In this document: piece after piece, positions 27,011 through 39,480 of the stretch | Numbering within the stretch: the stretch's first letter is position 1 | Layout of the letters: every line of letters starts with the position of its first letter | Assembly (NCBI GenBank): GCA_029582165.1 | Contig: CM055870.1 | Coordinates: forward strand, 16,288,832-16,352,831 | Direction of reading: 5' to 3' | Origin: Portulaca oleracea | Taxonomy: Eukaryota; Streptophyta; Magnoliopsida; Caryophyllales; Portulacaceae | Length of the DNA: 64,000 nucleotides | Translations under genes and position numbers: made by a program | The notes under the pieces: generated by a model | Databases searched by the model: none | Told to the model about the DNA's origin: nothing | Seen by the model: only the letters and a program-made list of their open reading frames with translations

Positions 27011-29133
27011 AAAAGTGACTAGTTAATTATATACTTAATTATTACCCCATAAGATTGACACCTAGATGAGCACTAAGCTTAGTGAACATGTTAAACATAT
27101 GGTCAAATATCAACAGCATATATGTTAAATTGGTATGGTTGTCTTCGTTCATGCTCATCTTAATTGTACACTTGAACCTAATATATGAGTTTGTCTTTTG
27201 CTATTTGGTACAAATCTTAATGGTATATTTGATTGGAATCCGAGCGTGTGGCTCGTGAAATACTCCATTGTGTGGTCATTGAGTGAATGTTTGTTTTGAT
27301 TGTATCTTTTGACAAATGTACAATGCAATTAGCTTAGGAAATGTAGATATTTCAGGGGGAATGCTGTCGAATTTGCTCTGATAAACACAATTAACTATTT
27401 TTATGTGATCTACAACTCAAATATTTTGCTATAGACATTGGAATTTGTTGGGGGTTATGCATTCGTATACTTGGGAAATGCTTGTTTTATGTTTTGCTAA
27501 TAACTTTTATGTTTGGTTTCAGGAAAATTTTAAGCGAGACCTCGATAAGGAAGAAAGGCATGATCCAAATGTAGTTCAATTTAAATGTATTTCTAACTTT
27601 TTATGTTTGTTTTTTCAATTAAATGTTAGACTTATTTTTTCCTTTTAATTAATTTAGTATGGACAAACTAAATAAATGTATGAATGATTCGTACTTGTAT
27701 TTATATTTACTTATAATTAAAAATATATAATACCCCTTTTATAATTAGAAATTAAATTGCAGCAAAACAAACCTGAAATTCGAGAAACAATTTAGGGGAT
27801 TTTTTTGAAAAAAATACTTTGCAAGGGAATTTTACGTCGCAAGTTTTTTTTAAAAATTTTTTAATTTTCCGCGAGTTGGTGCGATGGAACCAAATTCCAT
27901 TGCATGGTTGTCGGTCTAAATTGTGACCAAAAAAATTTTCGTCGCATGGTCCAAAAATTTCATCGCAAGTTTATAAAATTCTATTGCAATACAACAAATT
28001 TTTTAGTAGCGTGAGTACTTGGTCACACACTGATATTGAAAGCATTAAGATATATGTGATTGTTGAAAACAGTAAAGCACTCAAGAAACCTCTTAGACTC
28101 TTGAGAACACTTGGGGTGGGGGGGGGGATTCAATGTTGTGGCCCAACAATGCCTCAACTTTGTACAACTCAAAATATATTGTGATCCTTTCAATACTTAG
28201 CTGTAAAAGCAGGAATCACTTCAAGATCGGGTGTAGAGTCCATTTTGAGGTGGACCTAGGACCATCAAGGCGTATTTGGGTCATTGTTGGATGTGACATT
28301 TACTAGAAATAGACCCCGACCTATGCATGGGATGATGTTATAGGCCCTCTCCAGGTCCTCCCTCGAATCTTCTAAGGGGCTTGGGGCTAATCAGCAAAAA
28401 TTGTAGAGTATAAAACCATTCTTAGGGCTTCAACCATTAACTTAAGCTTTTGGTTAAGATGGTTTCACATTGTATCAGAGCCAGATTTGAGCAAGAGGTC
28501 TCAGGTTTGAATCTCAGCACCCCTCATATTCATTTGCGCAAGGTGAAGGGAGTCTTTGCAGCATCCACGCTTCAAGCCCAAAGGGCATTCGCGTGAGGGT
28601 TCCACAGGAATAAGCTAGTAGAGGTATTTTAGGTTTGATGATCATCTACTTGGTGTTCAATAGTTAGTTTTGTTGTTTTGATCATCAATCTCATCTGAGC
28701 ATTCATCCAACAATCACCATCATTATCAATACTCAAGCAACCTCGATAATCTTCTCCCACTCGGCCACGCTCCAAAACCACTTAATTCACCACTAACACC
28801 ACCACCTCGGTCCCTTCTCCTTTATTCTTGTCAAAGGATTCTAAGCCCCTTCAAAGGCTCGAGGTTAGTCCTGATGAGGACTAGGTAGCTCCACCCCATG
28901 GTCTGGGGTTCCCCTTTGAAAAGTGTTTCGGGTCCTACTTCTAACAAACCTCGGTCCAAAACTCCCTCAAAAACCGGCGTTGAATTTTTCCCATGCGAGG
29001 AGTAGTCATGGAGCCTCCACGATATGGTCTAAAAAATCTACATAAGTCACATTTTATCATATAATTCTATTCGCAAACCATAAGAATCTTCATTCTTATG
29101 TTCAAAAATCTTATTTTTTCTAGGTGACATGCA
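27011..29133. other. Intergenic region with transposon remnants
   Basis: No gene is supported. A stretch at 27800-28011 with repeated TTGCGACG-like and CATCGCA phrases, ending TTTTTTAGTAGCGTG, resembles a decayed CACTA subterminal region. At 28470-28482, GTATCAGAGCCAG resembles a tRNA-Met primer site and follows a possible LTR end (TTTCACA). A possible exon at 27523-27590, preceded by a TTTGGTTTCAG acceptor, could not be joined to anything. Confidence 0.35.
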
Positions 29134-29352
29134 TAAATAAAAGGGTTTTTGGCTGGGAAAAATCCGTACTGAGGGCCTTGTGATTGAGAAAAATCTAAAG
29201 TGACTTTTTGGCCGGTGGCAGTCTATACTTATTCACTATTTTCTCGCAGCATCCCAAGTTGATTTTCCGGCACCGGAATGATGACGTGGCAACCGGAGCA
29301 CGTGCCGTCTTAAATAAAAGCATGCCACGTAGATATTTTTAATTCAATTTAA

Positions 29353-29820
29353 TGGGATGTGAGTGGAATCCCCTGTTGCCATGTCATTCAATGTGCTGAG
29401 TGGTTGAAGGAAAAGCCTGAAAAGTATGTTAATTCATACTACACAAAAAAGTGTTACCTCAAGTGCTATGAGCATTGTATAAACCCTTGTGTTGGTGAGA
29501 AACAATGGCCTCTAAAAGACTTCCCTCTAGACCCTCCCCCCGTTGTTATCCCTTCTGGCAGACCCAAGAAGAAAAGAAGAAGACATCCACATGACGATGA
29601 GAATAGACCGGGAAAGCTAATAAGACATGGTCGTATCATGCATTGTTCTTCTTGCAGAGGCACGAGTCACAATAAAGGCAAGTGCCCCGAAAAACTAAGC
29701 CAACAACCACAGCAGAAGAGGCCAAGAGGTCAGCCAAGGAAGACCCCGATTGATGAGGGAAGTAGAGCAGCTGCACATACCACACCTAGAGGAAGAGGGG
29801 GGGGGGGCAACAAGGAGTAG
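29353..29820 (+). pseudogene. MULE transposase C-terminal fragment (SWIM zinc finger and zinc knuckle)
   Basis: The open frame begins right after the left terminal repeat with WDVSGIPCCHVIQC, the SWIM zinc-finger motif of MuDR-type transposases. Then come YYTKKCYLKCYEHCINP and a PSGRPKKKRRR basic stretch. A CCHC knuckle follows (CSSCRGTSHNKGKC). The tail is rich in Arg and Gly and includes a run of ten G bases. The MULE catalytic domain is absent. There is no ATG at the start, as expected for a fragment. Confidence 0.87.
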
Positions 29821-30706
29821 AGGAAGAGGGAGATGAAGGGGAAGGGGAAACTCAACGGGTGAAGGTCACTTACAAGTTGGATCTAGCAGCCAGGTATTCA
29901 TTTAAGATGCATAACCACCACATTTTGTGGTCCACTGTCCTTTTTTTAAAAAATAAAAATTAAACTTATACAATTCATCAACCCAACCAAATGCCTAACA
30001 TTTGTTTTCTTTGTTTAACTTGACAGATTGGAGCATCTTCATTGAACATTGACAGGCCTATGAGTCAAGTATCCTCAACCTCATTTGCTGGACAACCAAT
30101 GAAGTAGCTGCCAAGACTTCTCATGTGGCTTCTGTTTTTGTAGATGACTTTTGCAATGGTTGTGGATGACTTTGGTTGTGATTGACAAAAACCCTACTTC
30201 ATTTTATAATGGTTGTAACTGACAACCCATCTAAGTTTAATTTCTTGCATGTTTACTTCATTTTGTAGCCGACAAAGTGACATTTTGTAATGGTTGTACT
30301 GACAAACCATCCAAGTTTGAAAATGTTAGCATTTTGTAATGGTTGTAATGGTTACTCTTGTTAGCATTTATCCAAGCTTGCAATTGTTACCATTTATATA
30401 CTAACAAACCATTCAAGTTTACTTCATTTGCTAGTTGGGAAAAATACACAAGTTTTTCTCCCTCTTTGTAATCAACTACATTTCAACACAAACAGTTGAT
30501 TTTCTTTATTTTCCCAGCTTTGTTAAACCACTTCATTTGCTCATTTAGTCTTGATTTGCAAGTTTAAGGTTCAACAATATAGGTAATATATAACACAGAC
30601 ACTTGATTTGCTTATATTGAAAAAACACACAAACACAATTCATACATCAGTGCCACCATATCATTGTACTACAACCCCAAAGTAAACCCTAAACACATCC
30701 AACTAA

Positions 30707-31401
30707 TCAACTAAACCTATCCAACATACCATGGAACAAGAACCCCAAAACAAACCATACCAATCCCACACCCCATTTCTTGGAATTTCTCATTTCTTCA
30801 ATTTCTCGTTTAAGGGCATTCTTCTTCATCTTATCTTTTTCAATCACATGTTTCTGCCTCACATTTTCTTCCATTAACGTTTTCATCTCACTTAACAGAC
30901 TTTCCATTCCTTCAACAATACCCACCCTTGGATATGTCCTTTGTGCCATGTATGCTCTCACTTCTTCTTCCCAAATGAAAAACCCACAACTTTATGGTTC
31001 TGCATAAAGATCAAATTTAACAAAATTTCAAATTCAAACATACCAAAACCCTAGATTAAAATTCGAAATTTCCAATTCGAAATTTCATAACAAATCACCA
31101 CCCCAACAAATTAAAGTTTCAAATTATTAAATTCCCAACATACCTTCCAAAATTGACAACCATAGAACAGTTTACCAAAGCTTGATTGTTTTTTAGATGT
31201 CTAGAGTATCGCAGGCATCCTGTGACCACATTGCACAACTCCATCTACAATTTGAATATCCCTCCTCGCCCCCCTGTAGAAGATTGACCGCTTGTAGATG
31301 AGGACCTTGAAATTTCCCGCACCATCTTTGCTTGAATCTGAGAAGTTTTTGCAACTATGGAGATCTGGATCTATGGAGGGAGACTGGGAGAATAGTAACA
31401 A
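30707..31401 (-). pseudogene. GRF-type zinc-finger protein gene carried by the MULE, two exons, broken
   Basis: Exon one (from about 31401 to 31144) reads VVQCGHRMPAIL, a stop, then FGKLFYGCQFWK, and ends at a good donor (AAG|GTATG). Exon two starts near 31009 after an ATGCAG acceptor and, past another stop, reads SCGFFIWEEEVRAYM. Together these give the C-x-H/G...GxxFxGC...CGFFxW pattern of GRF zinc fingers. A coiled-coil-like helix follows (ESLLSEMKTLMEENVRQKH and on). The end is hydrophobic, VGLVWFVLGFLFHGML, probably a membrane anchor. The overall design is like plant At4g04775-type proteins. Two in-frame stops and no clear ATG suggest a dead copy. Its strand is opposite to the transposase. 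Confidence 0.65.
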
Positions 31402-31726
31402 GGAGGGAGATTTATTGAGGGATTTATAATAGGAAATGTGTTAGGTAGAATAAATATCCTAATTATCCTTAAAATCCGACACATATTAGCTGGCTTCTGA
31501 AGAAAAATCAAATTGAATTAAAAATATCTATGTGGCATGCTTTTATTTAAGACGTCACGTGCTCCGGTTGCCACATCATCATTCCAGTGCCGGAAAATCA
31601 ATTTGGGATGCTACGAGAAAATATTGAATAAGTATAAACTGCCACCGGCCAAAAAGTCACTTTAGATTTTTCTCGATCACAAGGCCCTCAGTGCGGATTT
31701 TTCCCAGCCAAAAACCCTAAATAAAA

Positions 31727-33755
31727 AGTCATACATAACTTTGTTTTTAAATGGCAAATGGAGCTCGTGTCTTACATGGACATTCCCTTTAATGCTATTA
31801 AAGAGAGTTAATGATACAACTTCAGGCAGTCACCCAACATGTTTTTATCACTTATATTATTATTATTATTAATTTTTACACGAAAATGATAAACATCTTG
31901 ACATAAGATGGTTCTTAACCATCTTGCATTTTTTCTAAATCACCAATAAAATTAAATGTAAGTGTATTTAAATCATTCTAAATGTATATTTCATTATTTT
32001 CAAGGTCACTACAACTTATAAACAATTTAAAAATAATTATTTGTTAATATTTATTTCATAAATGTAAAACTATGTATAAAATGTGCATTTTCTATTGTGA
32101 TTGATAAAATTATGGTATTATTATATTTTTTGACTTAGCTAATAAGTGTTATATTAATATAATTGATAAATATATATAATTATTAAAGAAACTATTAATA
32201 AAAGTTACAAAAATATGAAATATAACCAATTCAAGATGGTTAAGAACCATCTTGAGTCAAAATGGTTATCATGGTCCTTTCATTAATTACTAGCTACTAT
32301 TAAAACCGTAAAGCTCATGGGCCCTTATATAGACTGTCCAATGGACCACTAACAGAAAAATGTAGGGAGTGAAGATTACAACAGCCCATGGCTTTGTTCA
32401 GTTCATATCATGATTTATATGATCATCCATTGCTACCAATCAGCCCACCTTGCAATAAATGAATTTTGAGATCCAACTACTAGCACTATAACATTGACTA
32501 TACAGTAAATAATCTGGGATGATTTGACATACATACCGTATATATATATATATATGCTTGTGTGTTAATTTGTATACATACTTCATCCACCTGTACACCA
32601 CAAGTAGTATTAATGGCATCTGCAGAGTAGACATGTACACTGTTGGAAGTTGGATGGAATTGAAGTTGGATTGTATAAATAAACAGTATTCTATATATTT
32701 CCTGATAAAAAATATTTATACGCGTTATCCACACAATTGTTAATTTTCCTGGCTATGAGTCATGCATGCATCGTAGGAGTATATAGACATCCACCCTTAG
32801 GTTTCTCCCTCCAAATAGTTTTCACTTTTCACCACTCGAAGTCACTGTACACGGCGTCTGTAATACGCCAAAACGGGTTGGCACTTGCAGTGGTAACTTA
32901 TGATGCTTATTTATTCTGTTCCCAGAAACACAGTTTTTTAAAATAAGATCGAATTCAATTCGTTACTGATCATTGCTCCATTTATCGCAAAAAAATAACA
33001 TGCATGCTTAGATTATTGCCTTTTTTTTTTGAGGGGGCTTTGATTATAAGAGCAATATATAGCTCCTTATTTTATGAAACTTGGAAATAGAAGGACCAAA
33101 ACAATTAATAATATCCTCCTACTTTGTAATACGAGGGTTTTTTCATGTTAAACTCACATTTTGTGACCTGTGAGATATATAGTGTAAATTTTTTTTAATT
33201 TATCTAAAATTATTTTTAGGACTAGATTATCATTGTTTTAATTACTAAAACTATATTTATTAAATTGTTCATTTGTATTATCAATTAATCATGTACAATT
33301 GTACATACATAGATCTATATTTTTTATACGTACTGATAAAAGTATATACATAGATCTATATTTTTTATACGTACTGATAAAAGTATATTTATTAAATTGT
33401 CCATATGTATTATCAATCAATCATATAAGGGAATAAAAGCATTCCAATAAGATACATATCCATTCTTTTTTTTCTGATGAAAATCGTGTGACATAGAAAC
33501 GTACAACAAGAGCTAGAAGCTCAAGGTATATAGTGTGTGAACTGAAAATGTAAATAAGTGGATACACACCTTACAATTTAATTAAGTAAAAAACTAAAAC
33601 CCCACTGTCAAAGGTTTGTATAAAAAAGAAAAGTCACATTAATTATCACTTTGATGATTAACAAACAAATCAATTTACTCATCCATCCACAAACATTCCC
33701 AATTAAATATAGAGTACGTAATTAAATTTGATTCATGCATGTCGTATGGTTCAAT
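31727..33755. other. Intergenic AT-rich region downstream of the P450
   Basis: It holds a MITE (31883-32270), a (TA)n stretch near 32538-32556, and a direct repeat of about 46 bp at 33307-33352 and 33353-33390 (ATAGATCTATATTTTTTATA). No gene is seen. Confidence 0.5.
31883..32270. mobile_element. MITE family A, most complete copy
   Basis: The ends are inverted repeats of about 45 bp containing AAGATGGTTCTTAACCATCTT, itself nearly a palindrome. Two more copies of the family lie at 39097-40380 and 48857-49432 and share GATTGATAAAATTA and TTTTGACYTAGCTAATAA in the centre. No target duplication was fixed, so the superfamily is open. Confidence 0.65.
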
Positions 33756-36700
33756 TCATCTAGGTAAAGGCACAGCCCTGAGTGGGTGCTTCATACCCAT
33801 GGTGCCCGCAAATGTCTCAGTGGGGTCAGGCGGGCAGCCGGGCACAGGGACCCACTTGAATGCATGCAGCATCCGGGCAAGCAGAATGCCAACATGCAAG
33901 ATCCCCATGCCCCAAGCCGGGCAGATCCTCCTGCCCGCCCCGAATGGGAGCATCTGGATCCCCCTTGACCCGGTCCAGTCCACATCGGAGGCTTCTCCGC
34001 CGGGCAAGAACCGCTCCGGGCGGAACTGGTCCGGGTCAGGCCAGATGGTCGGGTCGTTGATCATGCCGACGGTGTAGATCTCCACGGTGGCGTCCTTGGG
34101 GATGGTGTAGCCGGCTAGGACGGTGTCCTTGGTGGCGGCGTGGGATAGCAGGAAGTTGGTTGGTGGATGCTTGCGAAGGGTTTCTTTTATCACTGCGTTC
34201 ATATACTCCATCTTTTCTATGTCAGCTTCGGTTGCCACCCCGTTTTTCCCCACTGTTTTCACTATCTCATTGTACAGTTTCTCTTGAATCTGTAAATTCA
34301 TAAATAATTAATGTCAAACATAAATTACATTCTCATAGACATAAAAAAAAATTTCATTTATTTTATCTGTTGATATATATAACGTTTTATTACTCAAAAT
34401 GATATTTATACAAAGATATTTTTTATGATGAATTTAATAATATTAGAATTCAAAACATATAATTCTTTTAAATTTTTTTTGATAAGGTCAAGACTCAAGA
34501 CATGTATTCCATGAGGATTATATTTTTGGAACCTGGAAAATATCAGTCGTGTGTAGGTCATTTACACCGATCTGACTTTTATGCATAGGGAAAATCGAAA
34601 TTGAGCACTGTGATTATAAATTGGAGCAAAATTTTGTTGGTTTCATTGGATACAAGTTGGGCGACTGCTTTTTAAGTTTGACTCACCCTTGTAGATACGT
34701 TTATATTAATGACTGCAAAGAAAGGCCAGCCCTTAGCTTGTTTTAATTAGGTACCGAAATTGTGAATATGGATTCAACTTTTTCAAATCTTTTTCCAGTT
34801 TTGTTATTGTATCATAATTAATAAACAATCAGTTGACAAAAATACTAAGAAAAATGAGATTGAGATTTAGTAGAGGTCGACCTTATGTCATTATGTGATT
34901 GTGTTTTTCATCATCATCATTAAGGCCATGTTTTTTTATACGGTACCGTACTTATCAATATTCTACCACACTTCACCACACTCCATCACACTTTACCACA
35001 AATCATTACTTTTCTCTCTCCTCACTTTTCTTCTCTACCTTTTATATTCTCTTTCCTCATCTACCCCATCTACCACAACTTCCACCACAACTTAATTACC
35101 ACAACCCACCAGTCCACCACATTTCACCATAATACAACCGCACCGCAGCAGTACCGTATAAAAGAACATGGCCTAAATTCTTATCATTTAACTATACGAT
35201 TAGCAATTTAGCATGTAATTATGGTTGGTGTGATCGATACTTGTTGGTCCAACTGGTATTATTGTACTGTATTTCCTCTATTTATTAAAATTTATCACCG
35301 TTGCTTTCCACGTTTTACATGACAGCAATACAAATACTCAAACTTAACCATCATATGTATGCTTCGATCACAAATTAACTATGCACTGTGTATAACTTAT
35401 ATATGGTAAAAATTTCATAGAATCGATGGGGTTTTTTTGCATTAATTTAGATCCCGATCTTTAGGGGTATTTATTTTCTAAATCTTTGATTTTTAACTTT
35501 AATTTTTTGGACCTTAAAGTTTGTAGGATGAAAAAAAATGACCCTAAAGTTTATAGGATGAAAAAAAAACATGTTTCCCGTTTTTCTTTTTCTTTCCATG
35601 TTTGAATTTCTCTCCCGATCAGCGGCAAACTTCAAGACTGAGGTAAAAACTGATATTAAAGTTATAATAAACTTCTCTTATTTATGTTGGAGTTACTTAA
35701 ACCCCTGTACTCAGGGGTCTAAGTAGCCCCGACATGAATAAGAGAGGTGCATTATAGCTTCAATATCAGTTTTAACCATAATCTTGAAGTTTGACGTCAA
35801 TCAAGAGATAAATTCAAACATGAGAGGAAAACAAAGAATGAGACAGAGACCTTTTTCTTCAACCCACAAACTTTAAGATCTTTTTTTATTCATCCTACAA
35901 ACTTTAGGATCTAAAAAATTAATGTTGAAAACCAAGAATTCAGAAAATAAATATACTCCCAAAATTCAGAGTCCAAAATGCAAAAAACCAAAAAGGATGG
36001 AGCAGTTTATCATTTAGCTTATGTAGAGTATGTAAAAGTTTAACAGACCGACATGTTACTGAACGTAAAAAGAAAGGAAAATTCCAAGTACGAACTATGA
36101 CAGTCGGTACTCTCCGATATTAATTTAACTTTGCGTGTATGCGTGGGGTCAATGGGACCATATTTTAGTTACTCGTGAGTTGTAACAATAACTAATTATA
36201 AGTACTACTAGTAGCAGCCAGCAGTAGTGACGCATGTAGGGCAGACGTATTATTACGTACCTGTTGATCCAGCACAAGGTGCAGCATCGCCCACTCGACC
36301 GTGGTGGCGCTGGTGTCTGTCCCGGCATTGATGACCTCCGAGCACAGCGTCACGAGCTCGCCCTCCCCCAGCCCTCCGGGCCTCCCTGGGAGGTCGAGGC
36401 CCAGCAGGGAGTCTATATACGCGGCCCCGATTGGGCTTGCCATCTCGTATGGGCCGCAGCATTCTGGGCTGCCGTTGCTCTCGACGAAGGCCTTCCGGGC
36501 CCGGACCAGTGGGCCCATGATCTCCATCTGCTTCTTCCTCAGCGCCCTCGCACGCCTCAGCTGGCCACCCTCGAACAGCGGGGTCAGAATCGGAAGAAAG
36601 TCAGGCAGCTTCGGCATTGTCATCAACATCACCTCCTTTAGCACCTCCTCGATGGCAGTTACTCTCTCTGCTGTGATTTTGGACCCGAAACAGATGCATA

Positions 36701-37868
36701 TTATGATGCTGCTTATTGTTGTCCTGCATTATTGATCAGGCAACCGAGAATTCCGTGAGTTCTTGAATGTGGTTTCACTAAGTTATAGTGATCGCAGCTG
36801 ATAAATTAATGCAGTGTTTGGTTGACATTTTCACCTCAACAAATTGGCCAATTTAGAAGGTTGACAACTTTAGCTGTATTTAATTGTATTTAATAGATGC
36901 ACAAATTTAATGTGTAACTCATTACTTTACCCTGGAAAATGGATTACTTAAAAAATTGAGTAAACATTCAATGGGTTATTTGTGTTCAATGTATATAAAA
37001 CTTTTACGTACGTAAAATCCATTAATTATAGTCAAACTGGTGGAAATTTTTCTAGAAGATAAGACTTCACATTCTAGAATAAGAATTCATATTTTACTAA
37101 AATTTTCAAAAAAATATACCTAAATAGTGAAAACCTAAACATAATTTAAATATTTCAACCAAATTTTCTTAAAATTTTAGAAATATTTCCAGTATAATTT
37201 TTCTCAAAATTCAATGAAACGCATAGTAGGGTAAAACCATTGTGTTTACAGTTGTTTTATCATTTGAACATATTTTTTCTTTCAAAAAAAAAAAAAATAA
37301 AATTGATTAGCCATTAGCTAGCCAACCTGGCTTGTGCCATGACCTCAACGTGACCCTTTTGATTAGCCTGGGCTAGGATCCGTGCCATGTGGTTCTCAAG
37401 CGCCCATTTCCTAATCCATGCGCACTGCTTGACTCGTGCCGGGCTGACCACCTCATTGGCAAAGTTCCGGCGTAGGGCCCGCCAAAGCGGCCCATACTCA
37501 GCGGAGTTCATGGCGCACTTCCCTAGGGAGAAGATGAGCCGTGTTGGAGACTCCGCGGGCCGGCTGGCGAAGTCTGGCCCGCGCTTCACCAGGGCCTCGT
37601 GGATCAGGGCCGGGTCTGTTACAATTATCAGGGTCCGCTGGCCCATCTGCATGGTGAAGATGGGCCCGTACTTCTTGTACAGGTCCCTCACCACGTACGT
37701 GAAGGCCCGATGCTGGAGGAGGACCTGGAACAGGTTCCCCACCACGGGCCACCCCGGCGGGCCCGGAGGGAGGTTCCTCGGCCCACCACCGACCCGGGAG
37801 CAGCGCCGCCACCAGAACCCGATGAAGGCGGCTCCCAGGAAGAGGAGGAGGATGTCTAGAAGCTCCAT
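33756..37868 (-). CDS. CYP77B: Cytochrome P450, CYP77B-type, three exons, 512 residues
   Basis: Membrane-anchored P450s of the CYP77 family hydroxylate or epoxidise fatty acids, with roles in cutin-type lipid metabolism; the substrate here is inference. Exons are 37868-37327, 36723-36261 and 34289-33756. The frame is continuous across both GT-AG introns. Residues 3-20 form a hydrophobic anchor, then comes the hinge LPPGPPGWP (33-41). The I-helix oxygen-binding motif is AGTDTS (314-319), the K-helix is ETLR (371-374), PERF is at 426-429, and the heme loop is FGAGRRICP with Cys458. Sequence stretches such as GPIFTMQMGQRT, SPIGAAYIDSL and GRRICPAWGMGILHV fit CYP77B rather than CYP77A or CYP89. 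Exons are GC-rich while the introns are AT-rich. Intron 2 (1,971 bp) carries a MITE and a foldback element. No lesion was found. Confidence 0.94.
34924..35173. mobile_element. Harbinger/Tourist-like MITE in P450 intron 2
   Basis: Terminal repeats are GGCCATGTT and its reverse complement AACATGGCC, extending into CGGTACCGTA/CCGTAT. A 3-bp duplication TAA flanks it (34921-34923, 35174-35176), as for PIF/Harbinger elements. The inside is rich in CACCACA and has TCTCTCCTCACTTTTC, shared with 45029-45290. Confidence 0.8.
35429..35985. mobile_element. Foldback element in P450 intron 2
   Basis: The two halves of this ~555-bp stretch are inverted copies. The outer ends are GGTTTTTTTGCATT and AATGCAAAAAACC. 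The centre is ACCCCTGTACTCAGGGGTCT, itself a short hairpin. Paired segments include AAACTTCAAGA, AAAACTGATATT and CATGTTTGAATTT. No target duplication was evident. The transcript of the intron could form a long imperfect hairpin. Confidence 0.75.
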
Positions 37869-37951
37869 TGTAACCAGAGAGGGAAGAACTAAGCAAGTGG
37901 CCGGTGTACACTGTATAGTGAGTGTTAGTATTGAGGCTTGTTTGGTTGCAT

Positions 37952-37961
37952 GGGTTTATAT
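37952..37961 (-). promoter_or_regulatory. TATA-like box of the P450 gene
   Basis: On the minus strand it reads ATATAAACCC, about 85-95 bp upstream of the ATG. This spacing would give a short leader. It was chosen by position and sequence only. Confidence 0.5.
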
Positions 37962-37989
37962 TTCGGTGGATTATAATTTTTTTTTCTCT

Positions 37990-38590
37990 TTTTAAAAAAA
38001 ATTTGGGGTAGGGTGGGGGTTTGGGGTTGGAAAGGAGTGAATGAGATGGAACCCACCAAGCGAGTGCAATGAATACATTGACCGAAAGGAGTATTAAAAG
38101 TTGAATTAATGGGTAGGAATGGGCATGATTGGAGGGTATAGCTCGGATGGGATGTTTATAATGATTGGAGGGCATGTTTGTCCATCCAACTATATTTAAA
38201 AGTTCAGTGGTCATGGGAAATGGGATGAAAAATATGTAATTTATCAAAATTGTCCTTATTTTTCTCATGTGAAGAAAAATAAAAAAGAAACAAAAGAATA
38301 TTTATTAGGAGTGTAATAGGAATTACAATCATTGGAATTATAAAATGAACAAATATTTTGGGACAAGGGAGTTAAGTAGATGGACAAATAATTTGGGATG
38401 GAGGTAGTACATTGCCTCCAGTTATAGTTTTATTTATGTAATTGTGATTTGTGTTGAATTTTTGTGATTGAGTTTGGGTGATGTATATTTATATTTGTGT
38501 CGAATTAGTTGAACTTGGTGCTGTATGTTCATATTTGTGTCGAATTAAATGGTTGAATTTAATTTGATGATAAATATAATATATCATATG
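37990..38590. other. Upstream region of the P450 without a gene
   Basis: This AT-rich sequence has a repeated phrase near 38440-38550 (ATATTTGTGTCGAATTA twice). I see no ORF of interest or clear element. Confidence 0.4.
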
Positions 38591-38600
38591 ACTAAAAGAA

Positions 38601-39007
38601 AGGAAGATTTTACTATAGTTGAATTTATTTTCAACTATGATAGTTGAAAAGTATATTTCACCATTAAAAAGTCAAAAATACTATATATTGATCAAAGTGA
38701 TTTGTTTTAATAGGCAATGACATTCATGGAGATATATTTTTTTCACAAAATTTAATATTTTTATGGATATTCTACCATAATTAGAACTTTTTCAATTATT
38801 GTAGTTGAAAAGTGTAACATATCATTGATTCCACTCTAAAATATTAAAATTGATTTATTTTGATCGAAATAACTTGTTGGAATAGTTAATCTTATCTATC
38901 GATAAATAAATCTTTTTAATATATTAAAGTTATCTTACTCAAATTAATATTAAGAAAATTTTCAACTACCATAGTTGAAAATAAATTCAACTATGGTAGA
39001 ATTTTCC
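38601..39007. mobile_element. MULE-type MITE with 9-bp target duplication
   Basis: Inverted ends of about 50 bp contain TAGTTGAATTTATTTTCAAC; the left starts GGAAGATTTTACTATAG and the right is its near reverse complement. CTAAAAGAA flanks the element at 38592-38600 and 39008-39016. A broken relative occupies about 49560-49684 and 50193-50262. Confidence 0.78.
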
Positions 39008-39480
39008 CTAAAAGAATGGGTTGGATCAATAAAGTTTGATCATATGTGTTGTGCAATATAAGATGAACTGAGAGTGGCACCATTCTTATAAGCAAAATGA
39101 TAAATATTTTGATGCAAGAAGGTTAATAATCATTTTGCATTTCCGTAAATCACTTATAAAATTGAATGTAATTACATTTAAATTATTATAAAGGTATATG
39201 TTCCATTTCTTTTGAGGGTTATTACAACAATTATAAACAATATAAAAATAATTATCTATTTATATTTTTCATAAATATAAAACTATGCATAAATGTGCCT
39301 TTTCTACAATGATTGAAAAAATTAGAATATTATTTATATTATTTTGACCTAGCTAATTGTAATGCCCCGACCCCTCTCGGGTCGCGGACATTACCGATAA
39401 CTGTTTCAAGGATCGCTGACTGGCCCCACAAATCACCACGAATCTTTCCAGCGTGCTTCGTCCTCGCTCATACGCTGCCC

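Larger units (their letters stand above)
29143..31717. mobile_element. Mutator-like element with 9-bp target duplications
   Basis: Terminal inverted repeats of about 200 bp start GGGTTTTTGGCTGGGAAAAA on the left, and the right end is the reverse complement. The 9-bp direct repeat TAAATAAAA lies at 29134-29142 and 31718-31726. Inside are a transposase C-terminus on the plus strand and a GRF zinc-finger gene remnant on the minus strand. The transposase core is deleted, so the element could only move with help from elsewhere. Confidence 0.9.

Noticed and set aside
28395..28520. SINE-like A box (TGGTTAAGATGG) and B box (GGTTTGAATCTC)
   Set aside because: The phrase TATCAGAGCC between them is better explained as a tRNA-Met primer site after an LTR end; there is no poly-A tail or target duplication.
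36301..37995. Plus-strand ORFs of 125-202 residues across the P450 exons
   Set aside because: They are antisense shadows of the GC-rich P450 coding exons and have no domain.
37498..38268. 256-residue minus-strand ORF overlapping P450 exon 1
   Set aside because: It is in a different frame from the P450 and extends into the promoter; only the CYP77B frame has P450 motifs.
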